Source of the DNA: Rubrivivax sp.
GTDB taxonomy: Bacteria > Pseudomonadota > Gammaproteobacteria > Burkholderiales > Burkholderiaceae_C
Assembly (NCBI GenBank): GCA_021300575.1
Contig: JAJTDM010000018.1
Coordinates: forward strand, 1-56,038
Length of the DNA stretch: 56,038 nt
Reading direction: 5' to 3'
In this document: positions 34,868-43,643 of the stretch, one piece after another
Layout: each line of letters begins with the position of its first letter
Position numbering within the stretch: position 1 is the first letter of the stretch
Program-made: the position numbers and the translations under genes
Notes under the pieces: model-generated
Told to the model about the DNA's origin: nothing
The model's input: only the letters and a program-made list of their open reading frames with translations
The model's database searches: none

Positions 34868-35674
34868 TCAGGCCTTCTGCAATTGCTGCGCGTAGCCCTT
34901 GAGCACTTCCTCGCGCAGCACGTCCCAGATGGCCTTGTGCAGTTCGATGAAGCGCGGGGTGGTGCGCACCTCGGCCACGTCGCGCGGGCGTTCCAGGTCG
35001 ATGGCGAACTCACCGATGGGGCGCGCGGCCGGGCCGGCCGAGAGCACCACCACGCGGTCGCTCATGGCAATCGCCTCGTCCAGGTCGTGCGTGATGAACA
35101 GCACCGCCTTGCGCTTGCTGGCCCACAGCGCCAACACTTCGTTTTCCATCAGTTGCCGGGTCTGGATGTCCAGGGCTGAGAAGGGCTCGTCCATCAAGAT
35201 GATGTCCGGGTCCAGCGCCAGGGTCTGGGCCAGGCTGGTGCGCTTGCGCATGCCACCTGACAACTGGTGCGGATAGCGGTCGCCGAAACCGCCCAGGCCC
35301 ACGCGGCGCAGCCAGTCCTCGGCCTGGGCGCGCGCGTCGGCCAGCGGCACACCGCGGAACTCCAGCCCCGCCATGACGTTGCCCAGGGCCGTGCGCCAGG
35401 GCATCAGACTCTCGGCCTGGAACATGTAGCCGGCGCGGGTGTTGATGCCCTGCAGCGCCTGGCCGAACACGCGCACCGCGCCCGTGCTGGGCTGCAGCAG
35501 GCCGGCACCGACGTTCAGCAGCGTGCTCTTGCCGCAGCCCGTGGGGCCGACCACGGAGACGAACTCACCCGCCGCCACGCTCAGCGAGACCTCCTGCACC
35601 GCGGTGTAGCGCTGGCCGGGATCGTCCTTGCTGATGAAGGTGCAGGACACGTCCCGCAGTTCCAGGGCGTGCAA
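34868..35674 (-). CDS. ABC transporter ATPase (SsuB/TauB-like)
   Basis: 268-residue ATPase of the sulfonate/nitrate/taurine importer family. Walker A is GPTGCGKSTLLNV (about 43-51), the signature is LSGGMRKRTSLAQTLAL, Walker B is IILMDEPFSALD, and the H-loop is FITHDLDEAI. The start is a TTG at 35674 with a GAAAGG ribosome-binding site 6 bases before it; no in-frame ATG gives the family N terminus LELRDVSCTF. It lies 40 bases after the binding-protein gene. Confidence 0.9.
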   Translation of the reverse strand: MHALELRDVSCTFISKDDPGQRYTAVQEVSLSVAAGEFVSVVGPTGCGKSTLLNVGAGLLQPSTGAVRVFGQALQGINTRAGYMFQAESLMPWRTALGNVMAGLEFRGVPLADARAQAEDWLRRVGLGGFGDRYPHQLSGGMRKRTSLAQTLALDPDIILMDEPFSALDIQTRQLMENEVLALWASKRKAVLFITHDLDEAIAMSDRVVVLSAGPAARPIGEFAIDLERPRDVAEVRTTPRFIELHKAIWDVLREEVLKGYAQQLQKA

Positions 35675-35714
35675 CTTCAGCCTTTCCCGCCAGATGCTGC
35701 GTCAGTCTTCAACG

Positions 35715-36746
35715 TCAACCCTTGGGGTACTTGGCGTTGGCCTTCTTGACGAAGTCGTTCGTGTAGACGGCGTTCAGGTCGAGCCTGGCCTTGGCGATCT
35801 CCGCGTCCACGCTGGCCAGGGCGCGGAAGGCGGTGTCGGAACCCTTGTCCGGGAACAGGCCGTCGGGCGACAGCGCCCCCTTGGCGGCCAGGAAGGCGTC
35901 GATGTAGACGGCGCGGTCGCCCAGCAGAAAGCTCTCAGGCACGTTGGTGATGATGTCGCTGGGCCCGGCGCCCTGGATCCACTTGTTGGCACGCACCAGC
36001 GCGTTGGCCAGGGCCTGCGTGGTGTTGGGATGCTTGTCGATGAAGGCCTGCGGCGCATAGAAGCAGCCTGCCGGCATGGGCCCGCCGAAGACCTTGTCGG
36101 CCTCGGCCACGAGGCGGGTGTCGGAGACGATCTTCAGGTCACCCGAGCGCTGCAGCAGCGTGATCACCGGGTCGAGGTTGCTGATGGCGTCGATCTGGCC
36201 CGAGCGCATCGCGGCCACCGCGCCCTGGGCCGCGCCCACGCCAATGATGCTCACGTCGCTGGGCTTGAGGCCCGCCTTGGCCAGGATGAAGTTGACCATC
36301 ACGTTGGTGGACGAGCCCGGCGCCGTGACCCCCACCTTCTTGCCCTTGAGGTCGGCCACGGTCTTGAAGCCCGGCATCGTCTTGGGGTTGACCCCCAGCA
36401 CGATCTGCGGCGCCCGGCCCTGCAGTGCAAAGGCGCGCATGCGCTGGCCCTTGAACTGCATGTTCACCGTGTGCTCGAAGGCACCGGACACCACGTCGGC
36501 GCTGCCGCCCACCACCGCCTGCAGGGCGCGTGCGCCGCCGGCGAAGTCGACGATGGTGACGTCCAGCCCTTCGGCCTTGAAGTAGCCCCGCTGCTCGGCA
36601 ATGGTCAGCGGCAGGTAGTACAGCAGGTTCTTGCCGCCCACGGCGATGGTGACCTTGGGCTTTTCCAGGGCCTGGGCCCAGCCCAGGGACGGCATCGCCA
36701 GGCTGGCACCGGCGGCGGCTACAAGGTGGCGACGGGACAGGCTCAT
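35715..36746 (-). CDS. ABC transporter substrate-binding protein (SsuA/NMT1-like)
   Basis: 343-residue periplasmic binding protein. The N terminus MSLSRRHLVAAAGASLAMPSL resembles a Tat-type or strong Sec signal. The mature part has the NMT1/SsuA pattern: VTIAVGGKNLLYYLPLTIAE, then RGYFKAEGLDVTIVDFAGGA. The DLKGKKVGVTAPGSSTNVMV block is family-typical. It is the first gene of the transporter operon. It is divergent from an SDR gene, so a shared promoter region of about 126 bases separates them. Confidence 0.9.
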   Translation of the reverse strand: MSLSRRHLVAAAGASLAMPSLGWAQALEKPKVTIAVGGKNLLYYLPLTIAEQRGYFKAEGLDVTIVDFAGGARALQAVVGGSADVVSGAFEHTVNMQFKGQRMRAFALQGRAPQIVLGVNPKTMPGFKTVADLKGKKVGVTAPGSSTNVMVNFILAKAGLKPSDVSIIGVGAAQGAVAAMRSGQIDAISNLDPVITLLQRSGDLKIVSDTRLVAEADKVFGGPMPAGCFYAPQAFIDKHPNTTQALANALVRANKWIQGAGPSDIITNVPESFLLGDRAVYIDAFLAAKGALSPDGLFPDKGSDTAFRALASVDAEIAKARLDLNAVYTNDFVKKANAKYPKG

Positions 36747-36872
36747 GGCGATGTTCTCCAGGTGGTGCACTCCCCCAACGCACGGGGACAACGGACGACC
36801 ATGGACTGTAACGAGGTCAGGATCGGTCTAGGATCGGAGCTTCCACCACCTGCTGGCCCCGCCACCGCTGCA

Positions 36873-37640
36873 ATGAGCACATCCGCCGTCACGCCCACCC
36901 GCATCCTCCTGGTCACTGGCGGCAGCCGGGGGATCGGCGCGGCCACGTCCGTGCGCGCCGCGCGTGCCGGCTGGGACGTGGCGATCAACTACACGCGGGA
37001 CGCGACAGCCGCCGAGGCCGTGGCAGCCGAAGTGCGCGCGCTGGGCCGGCGCGCCATGGTGGTGCAGGCCGACGTCGCCGAGGAGGCCCAGGTGCTGGCG
37101 ATGTTCGCGGCGGTCGATGCCTCATGGGGCCGCGTGACCGGGCTGGTCAACAACGCCGGGGTCGTCGACCTGCCGGCCCGGGTGGACGAGATGTCGATCC
37201 AGCGCCTGCAGCGCATGTGGGCGGTGAACATCACGGGCTCGTTCCTGTGCGCGCGGGAGGCCCTCAAGCGCATGAGCCGGCGTCACGGCGGGCCCGGCGG
37301 GGCCATCGTCAACCTGAGTTCGGCCGCGGCACGGCTCGGCTCGCCGAACCAGTACGTGGACTACGCCGCCTCCAAGGGTGCGATCGACACCTTCACGCTG
37401 GGGCTGGCCCGCGAGGTCGCCGCCGAGGGTGTTCGGGTCAATGGGGTGCGGCCCGGCATCATCGACACCGACATCCATGCCAGCGGCGGCCAGCCCGACC
37501 GCGCCGCCCAGTTGGCGCCCAGCGTGCCCCTGCAGCGCGCCGGCACGTCGGAAGAGGTGGCGGCGGCCATCGTCTGGCTGTTGTCCGACGAGGCCAGCTA
37601 TGCCACCGGCACGACGATCGACGTCACGGGCGGGCGTTGA
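36873..37640 (+). CDS. Short-chain dehydrogenase/reductase
   Basis: 255-residue classical SDR oxidoreductase. Cofactor motif TGGSRGIGAA (about 15-24), NNAGV, the catalytic serine in IVNLSSAAARLG, and Y-x-x-x-K in YVDYAASKG are all present. The ADVAEEAQV region and the preceding INYTRD suggest NADP preference. The closing WLLSDEASYATGTTIDVTGG is typical of FabG-like and glucose dehydrogenase-like SDRs. The ATG at 36873 begins the domain. The patatin gene follows 40 bases later. Confidence 0.9.
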   Translation: MSTSAVTPTRILLVTGGSRGIGAATSVRAARAGWDVAINYTRDATAAEAVAAEVRALGRRAMVVQADVAEEAQVLAMFAAVDASWGRVTGLVNNAGVVDLPARVDEMSIQRLQRMWAVNITGSFLCAREALKRMSRRHGGPGGAIVNLSSAAARLGSPNQYVDYAASKGAIDTFTLGLAREVAAEGVRVNGVRPGIIDTDIHASGGQPDRAAQLAPSVPLQRAGTSEEVAAAIVWLLSDEASYATGTTIDVTGGR

Positions 37641-37680
37641 GTCACAGGCACGCGGGCTGGGACGATCGCCTGGGTCCACG

Positions 37681-40002
37681 ATGCTGCGTCGAACCGGCTT
37701 GAGCGGACGCTGCGCGGGCCGTCTGCCGGCGGTGATGGCGCTGGTGGCCGCAGGCCTGATGGCGCTGGCCGCAGCCGGGGGTGCGCGGGCACAGGCCGAG
37801 GCACCGGTGCCGGCGCAGGCACGGAGCGGGCCCGCTGAAGGGCAGCCGCAGGAGCAGACGCCAGGGCAGGCGCAACGCCCCCGGATCGGGCTGGTGCTCT
37901 CTGGCGGCGGCGCGCGCGGCTTTGCCCATATCGGCGTGCTGCGGGTGCTGCAGGAGTTGCGCGTGCCCGTGGACGTGGTGGTGGGTACCAGCATGGGTGC
38001 GGTGGTGGGCGGCGCCTACGCGGCCGGGCGCAGCGCCGCCGAACTGGAGCGCTTCGCACTTGACACCGACTGGGCCGCAGTGCTCGCGGACCGTCCCTCA
38101 CGCACCGCGGGAGACTTCCGGCGTCGCGAAATGGACCTCGAGGTGCCGTCCCGTATCGAGTTCGGGATCGGGCCGGGCTTGAGTGTGAACGCCCCTCCTG
38201 CAGTGGCGGGCAGCCATGCGCTGGAGGCCGCCCTGGAACAACTGCTGCCCCAAGGTCAGGCGCAGCGCCCCGCCGGGCGACTGTCCCTGGGTTTCCGGGC
38301 GGTGGCGACCGACCTGCGCACGGGCGAACTGGTGGAGATGGCGGACGAGCCGCTGGCCGTGGCGCTGCGGGCCTCGCTGTCCGTGCCAGGCCTGTTCCCG
38401 CCCTTCGCGCGCGATGGCCGCGTGCTCGTGGACGGCGGACTGGTGCGCAACGTGCCGGTGGACCTGGCCCGTGCGATGGGTGCGCAGGTGCTGATCGTCG
38501 TGAACGTGGGCACCCCCGTGAACCATGTGCGTGACCTGGCCAGCCCGCTGGGCGTGGCCCAGCAGATGATCAACCTGCTGACCGAGCAGAACGCGCAGCG
38601 CTCCCTGGGGGAATTGAAGCCGGGCGATCTCCTGATCCAGCCGGACCTGGAGGGTCTGGACGCCAGCGAACTGGCCACGGGTGCGCAGCTCGCCATCGCC
38701 GCTGGCGAGCGGGCCGCGCGGGCGTTGTCCTCACGCCTGGAGGCTCTGGCCGTCGCGCCGCCGGCCTGGGCCAGCTTCGAGCAGGCTCGCATGCAGCAGC
38801 CCCAGGCGCTGGGCACCGCCGACACAGGCAAGCTCCTGGTGCGGCCCACCGGCCGGGCCAGCGCCGAGTTGCTGGCCGCCGCCGCCGGGGCCACGCTGGG
38901 ACAGCGCGTGGACGCCGCCACGGCACGGGCTGCGGCGGACCAGCTCTACGCCAGCGGCGACTTCGAACGCGTGGAGGTGCAGTCGGCCCTGCTGCCGGAC
39001 GGCCGGGCCCTGATCCTGGTGCCGGTGGAGGCCCCGTGGCGGCGCAATCCGCTGCGGCTGGGGCTGGAGCTCCAGACCGAGCAAGGCACGCGCGAAGACG
39101 CCACCCGGCTCGGCCTCACCGCCACCACCACCTTGCGCCCGCTGAATGCCTGGGGCGGCGAGCTGCGCGCCTTGCTGCGCCTGGGCTCGCAGACCACCCT
39201 CATGGGCGAGTGGTGGCAGCCCTTGGGGCCGGGCAGCCGCGTCTTCGGCGTGATGTCATGGCGGCGCGATGCCGAAACGCAGGGCATCTACATCGACGGA
39301 CAACGGGTCACGCAGCTGGGGGTCTCGGCAACGGAGTGGCGCCTGGGCGCCGGCGTTTCGCTGGGCCGGGCGGGCGATGTGCAGGTGGGGCTGGAGCGCT
39401 TGCGCTCACGCGTGTCCCCGCTGCTGCGCGCGGATCTGGAAAGCGGTCCCATCGCCTTCACCACCACCCAGGCCTACGCACAGTTGCGCGTCGACACCCT
39501 GGACTCTGTCGCCTTTCCGACGCGCGGCACCTTGCTCGGGGTCACCTGGAGGTCCGGCAGCATTTCCGAGGCCGACGAGGGCTCGGAAGCCGACGCGCGC
39601 GTGCTCACCGGCTTCACGTGGGGGCGGTGGGCGGGCCATGTGTATGCCGAAGCCTCGCATGCCTCGAAAGGGGTGGCGCCACTGGCCCTCGGGGGCTTCC
39701 TGCGGCTGTCCGGCACCCCCTTCGGATCTCTCTATGGGCAGACCAGCCTGCTCGGGCGCGTGGTGATGGGGGTGCCACTGGCCCACATGCCCCTGGGGCT
39801 GGGTGGCGCCGTCCGGGCGGGTGTCTCGGCGGAACTGGGCGGGCTGTTCCAACCCGGGCAAAGCCGCCAGCTGGGAGACCTGAAACAGGCGGGCAGCGCC
39901 TTCGTCTCGGTCGACACCCGGTTCGGCCCGGTGTACTTCGCGCTGGGGGCCACCCACCGCGGAGGGCGCTCCACCTACATCTTCCTTGGGCCCTTCTGGT
40001 GA
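37681..40002 (+). CDS. Patatin-like phospholipase with POTRA and beta-barrel (PlpD-like type Vd autotransporter)
   Basis: 773-residue secreted lipase of the PlpD type. After a signal peptide (to about residue 38) comes a patatin domain with the oxyanion motif SGGGARGFAHIG near 76, the nucleophile GTSMG near 102 and the catalytic DGG near 251. A POTRA-like segment (about 400-445: ASAELLAAAAGATLGQRVDA...YASGDFERVEVQ) leads to a bacterial surface-antigen beta-barrel. The last residues FLGPFW end in an aromatic, as outer-membrane proteins do. The patatin domain would be translocated to the surface by its own barrel. The 3' end overlaps the convergent regulator by 28 bases. Confidence 0.9.
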   Translation: MLRRTGLSGRCAGRLPAVMALVAAGLMALAAAGGARAQAEAPVPAQARSGPAEGQPQEQTPGQAQRPRIGLVLSGGGARGFAHIGVLRVLQELRVPVDVVVGTSMGAVVGGAYAAGRSAAELERFALDTDWAAVLADRPSRTAGDFRRREMDLEVPSRIEFGIGPGLSVNAPPAVAGSHALEAALEQLLPQGQAQRPAGRLSLGFRAVATDLRTGELVEMADEPLAVALRASLSVPGLFPPFARDGRVLVDGGLVRNVPVDLARAMGAQVLIVVNVGTPVNHVRDLASPLGVAQQMINLLTEQNAQRSLGELKPGDLLIQPDLEGLDASELATGAQLAIAAGERAARALSSRLEALAVAPPAWASFEQARMQQPQALGTADTGKLLVRPTGRASAELLAAAAGATLGQRVDAATARAAADQLYASGDFERVEVQSALLPDGRALILVPVEAPWRRNPLRLGLELQTEQGTREDATRLGLTATTTLRPLNAWGGELRALLRLGSQTTLMGEWWQPLGPGSRVFGVMSWRRDAETQGIYIDGQRVTQLGVSATEWRLGAGVSLGRAGDVQVGLERLRSRVSPLLRADLESGPIAFTTTQAYAQLRVDTLDSVAFPTRGTLLGVTWRSGSISEADEGSEADARVLTGFTWGRWAGHVYAEASHASKGVAPLALGGFLRLSGTPFGSLYGQTSLLGRVVMGVPLAHMPLGLGGAVRAGVSAELGGLFQPGQSRQLGDLKQAGSAFVSVDTRFGPVYFALGATHRGGRSTYIFLGPFW

Positions 40003-40754
40003 GGTGGCGCCGGGCTGGCGGCCGCGCGCCGCAGCCCGGTGAAAGCCGCCAGTTCCCAGGAGCGCAGCCCCACCACCAGGGTGTAGCCGTCCCGCACCGC
40101 CGGGGGCAGCCGTGCGTCCTCCTGGTGCAGGCGAGAGAGCTCACCCGCCAGCCGCTCAACATGCTGCGCCACTTCCTGCGCGCTGCTGCTGGACAGGCGG
40201 CCATGCACGGCCATCAGCGTTTCACCCGGGCCGTCGAAGCGGCCACTGAAGTAGTCCCCCACCACGTGCTCACGAAAGTAGCCCTGCACCGGCCCGTCGG
40301 GCCGCCAGCGAAACGCCCGGGAGACGCGCAACCGGTAGCGGTTCAGCGGCTTGAGTTCGATGAGCCCGAGACGGTCCAGGCGCGCCAGCGCCGCAATGCA
40401 GGGTGCCGCCTCCACGCGGTAGGTCTCGAGGATCTGCTCGAAGCTCCAATGGCCCAGGCAGCACACCGCCACCAGCAGCAGCACCGGGTCAGCCACCAGC
40501 GAGCGCTCCTGCTCCAGGGTGAGCTGGTCGGTCTCCGGGGCGGCCTGCAGGGCCTGCTGCAGCACATCGTGCATGGACACCCCGGCCGCCTGGCAGAACT
40601 GGGCCAGCCGGCTCAGGCTCATGTCGCCCTGGCTGAACACGCGCTTGATGCTGGACTCGCTCATGCCCACCCGCCCGGCCAACTCGCGATAGGTCAGGCC
40701 GGCACGCCGCATCTCGGTGCGCAAGGCCTGCAACAGCAGTTCGGGCGTGCTCAC
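39975..40754 (-). CDS. XRE-like helix-turn-helix regulator
   Basis: 259-residue protein with an N-terminal lambda-repressor-like HTH (about 8-65: GLTYRELAGRVGMSESSIKR then VFSQGDMSLSRLAQFCQAAG). The long C-terminal part has a winged-helix-like stretch (APCIAALARLDRLGLIELKP) and no recognised enzyme motif. Proteins of this layout act as repressors with an unknown effector domain. The start at 40754 is followed by an exact HTH. Its last codons overlap the patatin gene on the other strand. It is divergent from the lipoprotein gene, 156 bases away. Confidence 0.8.
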   Translation of the reverse strand: MSTPELLLQALRTEMRRAGLTYRELAGRVGMSESSIKRVFSQGDMSLSRLAQFCQAAGVSMHDVLQQALQAAPETDQLTLEQERSLVADPVLLLVAVCCLGHWSFEQILETYRVEAAPCIAALARLDRLGLIELKPLNRYRLRVSRAFRWRPDGPVQGYFREHVVGDYFSGRFDGPGETLMAVHGRLSSSSAQEVAQHVERLAGELSRLHQEDARLPPAVRDGYTLVVGLRSWELAAFTGLRRAAASPAPPHQKGPRKM

Positions 40755-40910
40755 GGGAGCTTAGTTCCTGATCAACTCGTCGACTGGATGCGAAATGGTA
40801 CCGTTTTTCGATACTCGTACGGCACTGCAGAGATACCCGATCGGCATAAGTAGCAGCGATCGACTCCCTTGGGCACAGTGGCAGCACCAACCTCAACAAC
40901 GGAGTCCCTC

Positions 40911-41384
40911 ATGCTCAAGACCCTTGTCCCCCTGGCCCTGGCCGGCCTGCTGGGTGCCTGTTCGACCACCAGTCCAGACGTCATCGCGCGCTCCGACGCC
41001 GGCCGGCTCTCGTCCGTGCAGTCCGGCACGGTGGAGGCCGTCCGGGCGGTGACCGTGGAAGGCACGCAAAGCGGCGTGGGAGCGGCCGCGGGCGCGCTGG
41101 TGCTGGGCCACGCCGGCAGCAGTGTGGGCAGCAGGCGGGAGCAGGTGGCGGTGGGCACGCTGGGGGCCGTGCTGGGGGGCGTGCTGGGCAACGCCATCGA
41201 GCGCAGCAGCAACCGGGAGGACGCACTGGAAATCGTGGTGCGGATGCCCGATGGCGGGCGGCAGGCCGTGGTGCAGGCCAAGGGCGCCGAAGTCTTCAAG
41301 CCGGGCGACGCGGTCACCATCGTCTTCACCGGAAGCCGCGCCCGCGTGACGCTGGCGCAGCGGGCCGACAAGGAGGCTTCCTGA
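40911..41384 (+). CDS. Outer-membrane lipoprotein, glycine-zipper (SlyB/PcP-like)
   Basis: 157-residue lipoprotein. The signal peptide and lipobox LAGLLGAC (Cys at about 18) are clear. Two glycine-rich segments follow (GVGAAAGALVLGHAGSSVG and VGTLGAVLGGVLGNAIE), the glycine-zipper 2TM pattern of SlyB. The C-terminal domain (EIVVRMPDGGRQAVVQ...) is SlyB-like. The Asp/Ser after Cys suggests outer-membrane sorting. The ATG at 40911 begins the lipobox signal; an upstream ATG at 40869 would add 14 residues. Confidence 0.85.
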   Translation: MLKTLVPLALAGLLGACSTTSPDVIARSDAGRLSSVQSGTVEAVRAVTVEGTQSGVGAAAGALVLGHAGSSVGSRREQVAVGTLGAVLGGVLGNAIERSSNREDALEIVVRMPDGGRQAVVQAKGAEVFKPGDAVTIVFTGSRARVTLAQRADKEAS

Positions 41385-41406
41385 GCCGGTCCGGCCTGCG
41401 CTCCCT

Positions 41407-42075
41407 TCAGGGGCGTCCCGTGCCGACGGCCTGCGCGGCGGCGGCCTCCGCGGCCCCCACGGGCGCGTTGGGCACGTACGACAGCCACCGCAGCGCGCGA
41501 ATCGCATCGTGGGTGAGCCGTTCAACGATGACCGGCGTGACGTTGCGCAAGGCATCCAGCTTCAGCGCGGCGGTGTAGCTCAGATCGATGACCCGTCCAG
41601 GCACGAACGGCCCGCGATCGTTGATGCGCACGATCACCTCGCGCCCGTTGGCGGGATTGGTCACCCGCGCGTAGCTCGGGATGGGCATGGTCGTGTGCGC
41701 CGCGGTCATGCCGAACATGTCGTAAGGCTCACCGCTGGAGGTGGGGCGCCCATGGTACTTGCGACCGTACCAGGAAGCGCCGCCGTGCTCCACCAGCGGT
41801 TGGTCCGTGGCGATGGGCACGTAAAGACGGCCCGCCACCTCGTAGGGCCTGTTGGGTCCCCCGACCCGCAACGGCTCCACCCTCGGTACTGCGTCGGGAA
41901 CCTGCGCCAAGCCGGGCGGCACCGTCAAGGGCGGACCATCGGCCGCCAGATCGGGCACAGCCGGCAGGCGTGACGTCGGAGACCGGGAACCGGCGCAGGC
42001 GCTGAGCCACAACACCAGGCTCAACACCACCAGGGAATGCAGGGGACAGCGGCGCGGAAAAGGAGCGTTGGGCAT
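41407..42075 (-). CDS. rlpA: Septal ring lytic transglycosylase RlpA
   Basis: 222-residue lipoprotein of the RlpA family, with the double-psi beta-barrel core (ASWYGRKYHGRPTSSGEPYD and RVTNPANGREVIVRINDRGP) that cleaves denuded glycan strands. The lipobox is WLSACAG. The catalytic Glu is in SGEPYD and Asp in NDRGPF. Unlike E. coli RlpA there is no C-terminal SPOR domain; a SPOR protein is encoded elsewhere in this window. It stands alone, convergent with the lipoprotein gene. Confidence 0.9.
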   Translation of the reverse strand: MPNAPFPRRCPLHSLVVLSLVLWLSACAGSRSPTSRLPAVPDLAADGPPLTVPPGLAQVPDAVPRVEPLRVGGPNRPYEVAGRLYVPIATDQPLVEHGGASWYGRKYHGRPTSSGEPYDMFGMTAAHTTMPIPSYARVTNPANGREVIVRINDRGPFVPGRVIDLSYTAALKLDALRNVTPVIVERLTHDAIRALRWLSYVPNAPVGAAEAAAAQAVGTGRP

Positions 42076-42140
42076 CGGTCATGTCCAAGCTGGCTGGCGC
42101 GACTTCGACACCACTTCCAAACGCGAGATTCGCTCAGCTT

Positions 42141-42215
42141 TGGCGCGACTGGCAAGAATCGAACTTGCGACGCAGCCTTCGGAGGGCCGCATGATATCCA
42201 CTTCACCACAGTCGC
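42141..42215 (-). tRNA. tRNA-Arg (anticodon CCG)
   Basis: 75 bases including an encoded CCA. The acceptor stem is GCGACTG/CAGTCGC with discriminator G. The anticodon stem CGGCC/GGCTG encloses loop CT-CCG-AA, giving anticodon CCG for codon CGG. The T-arm is GCAAG-TTCGATT-CTTGC and the variable loop is 4 bases. It fits the betaproteobacterial tRNA-Arg(CCG) pattern. No mobile element is seen at its 3' end. Confidence 0.92.
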
Positions 42216-42458
42216 CGAGAGCCTGCATTCTAGCGTCCGCCCCCGGCACGGCCCCTGCCAGGGGGCTGCGTGGAGGGTTCGCGTCAGGGGTCGCCCGTAT
42301 ACTTGCGGGTTGCATCCGAGCCAGTGCCGCTGCGCTGCCGGCCTGCGGTGCCGACGGGATGCCCCGGGCTTGCAACAGGCCCGCTTCCGCCGGCCCTGAC
42401 AAGCCCAGGCAGCGCGGGGTCAGACCGCACACTCCTACGACAGAACTCCGAGGACCCC

Positions 42459-43004
42459 ATGAGCGACTCCCACGAAGCCCACGAAGCCCACGAGGGCCCG
42501 ATCAAGACGCCCAAGCAGCTGGTCTGGGCCGTGGTCGCCTCGTTCGTGGTGCCCATCATCGTCATCATCTTGCTGGTGAACTACGTGGCCCTGGGCGACA
42601 AGACGGGCGCCGGATCCCGCGCGATGGACGCTGAAGCCGTCGCCAAGCGGATTGCGCCCGTGGGGCGCGTCGAGTTGAAGGACGCCTCCGACGCTGCCGC
42701 GATGAAGACGGGCGAACAGGTCTACCAGATGGCGTGTGCCGCCTGCCACAACAGTGGCGCTGCCGGCGCGCCCAAGCTGGCTGACACCGGTGCCTGGGCC
42801 GCACGCATCAAGACCGGATACGACACCCTGCTGAACTCCGCCCTCAAGGGCAAGGGCGCGATGGGTGCGCAAGGTGGCGGCGACTACTCCGACATCGAGA
42901 TTGGCCGCGCCGTGGTCTACATGGCCAACCAGGCCGGCGCGAAGTTCGCGGAGCCCAAGGCTCCAGCGGCCGCTGCCAGCGCAGCCGCCAGCGCGCCGAA
43001 GTAA
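42459..43004 (+). CDS. Cytochrome c5 family protein
   Basis: 181-residue membrane-anchored monohaem c-type cytochrome, an electron carrier on the periplasmic face. One transmembrane helix (about 22-46: LVWAVVASFVVPIIVIILLV) follows a His/Glu-rich start with tandem EAH units. The haem site is ACAACHNSG (CxxCH) near 88, with the axial Met probably in AMGAQGG. The C terminus is an Ala-rich tail. The ATG at 42459 follows GAGG. GC-rich hairpins follow the stop. Confidence 0.92.
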   Translation: MSDSHEAHEAHEGPIKTPKQLVWAVVASFVVPIIVIILLVNYVALGDKTGAGSRAMDAEAVAKRIAPVGRVELKDASDAAAMKTGEQVYQMACAACHNSGAAGAPKLADTGAWAARIKTGYDTLLNSALKGKGAMGAQGGGDYSDIEIGRAVVYMANQAGAKFAEPKAPAAAASAAASAPK

Positions 43005-43021
43005 GTCCGCGAACGCGGGCT

Positions 43022-43040
43022 CCTGGGCTGAAGGCCCAGG
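43022..43040. terminator. GC hairpin after the cytochrome gene
   Basis: CCTGGGC pairs with GCCCAGG over a 5-base loop in the 50-base gap between convergent genes. A second CCCGGG block follows. No T tract on either strand, so the terminator role is suggested only by position. Confidence 0.4.
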
Positions 43041-43054
43041 CTGAACGCCCGGGC

Positions 43055-43606
43055 TCAAGGCCGGGGCATGCGCGCAAAGCCGAAGTGCCCGGCCATGTCG
43101 GCCCAGGCCATGTCCTGCGGCGCCCACTGGCCGGACTCCACGGCGCCAGCGGCCACCAGCATGTCCAGCGTGTGCACCAGCCCGAAGGCCGGCCCCACGC
43201 TGGACAGGGTGCCGAACAGGTACAGCCGGCCCTGTTCGTCCAGCCAGACCGAGTCCACCTGCTGGACGGGTTCACCGGTGTGGGCTGTGACGCGCGGCGC
43301 CTGCGCCTGGGTCACGCCCGGCTGCAGCCGCCAGACGTAGGGGGTGAGTTCCAGGTCGACGTAGACTCGCTGGGGCCCATTTTGGAAGTAAGCGCCTCCT
43401 CGCTCATCCCGCAGGTAGTTGCGGTGAATGAACTCGCGCAGCTTGTCGTGGCGAATGACGCTGCCCTTGACCTGGGGGAAGGGCCCGGCGGCCTGCACGC
43501 GCTCGTCACGCATGTACCAGTCGCCACGCGCATCCAGGGCCAGCCACCCGTGGCAGTGCGGCACGTTCGGCCACTTGCGCAGCGCCGCTTCAACAAGGGG
43601 GTCCAT
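43055..43606 (-). CDS. Conserved hypothetical protein (possibly DUF2946 family)
   Basis: 183-residue soluble protein with no signal peptide, membrane helix or known catalytic motif. It begins MDPLVEAALRKWPNVPHCHG and contains WLALDARGDWYMRDERV, VYVDLELTPYVWRLQPG and VDSVWLDEQGRLYLFGTLSS. I recall similar text in Burkholderiales proteins labelled DUF2946, next to a YheT hydrolase as here, but this is memory and not a match I can verify. Function unknown. Confidence 0.7.
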   Translation of the reverse strand: MDPLVEAALRKWPNVPHCHGWLALDARGDWYMRDERVQAAGPFPQVKGSVIRHDKLREFIHRNYLRDERGGAYFQNGPQRVYVDLELTPYVWRLQPGVTQAQAPRVTAHTGEPVQQVDSVWLDEQGRLYLFGTLSSVGPAFGLVHTLDMLVAAGAVESGQWAPQDMAWADMAGHFGFARMPRP

Positions 43607-43643
43607 CGGGCAAGCTTACGCCAGGGACGGCCGCCGCGCCGGA

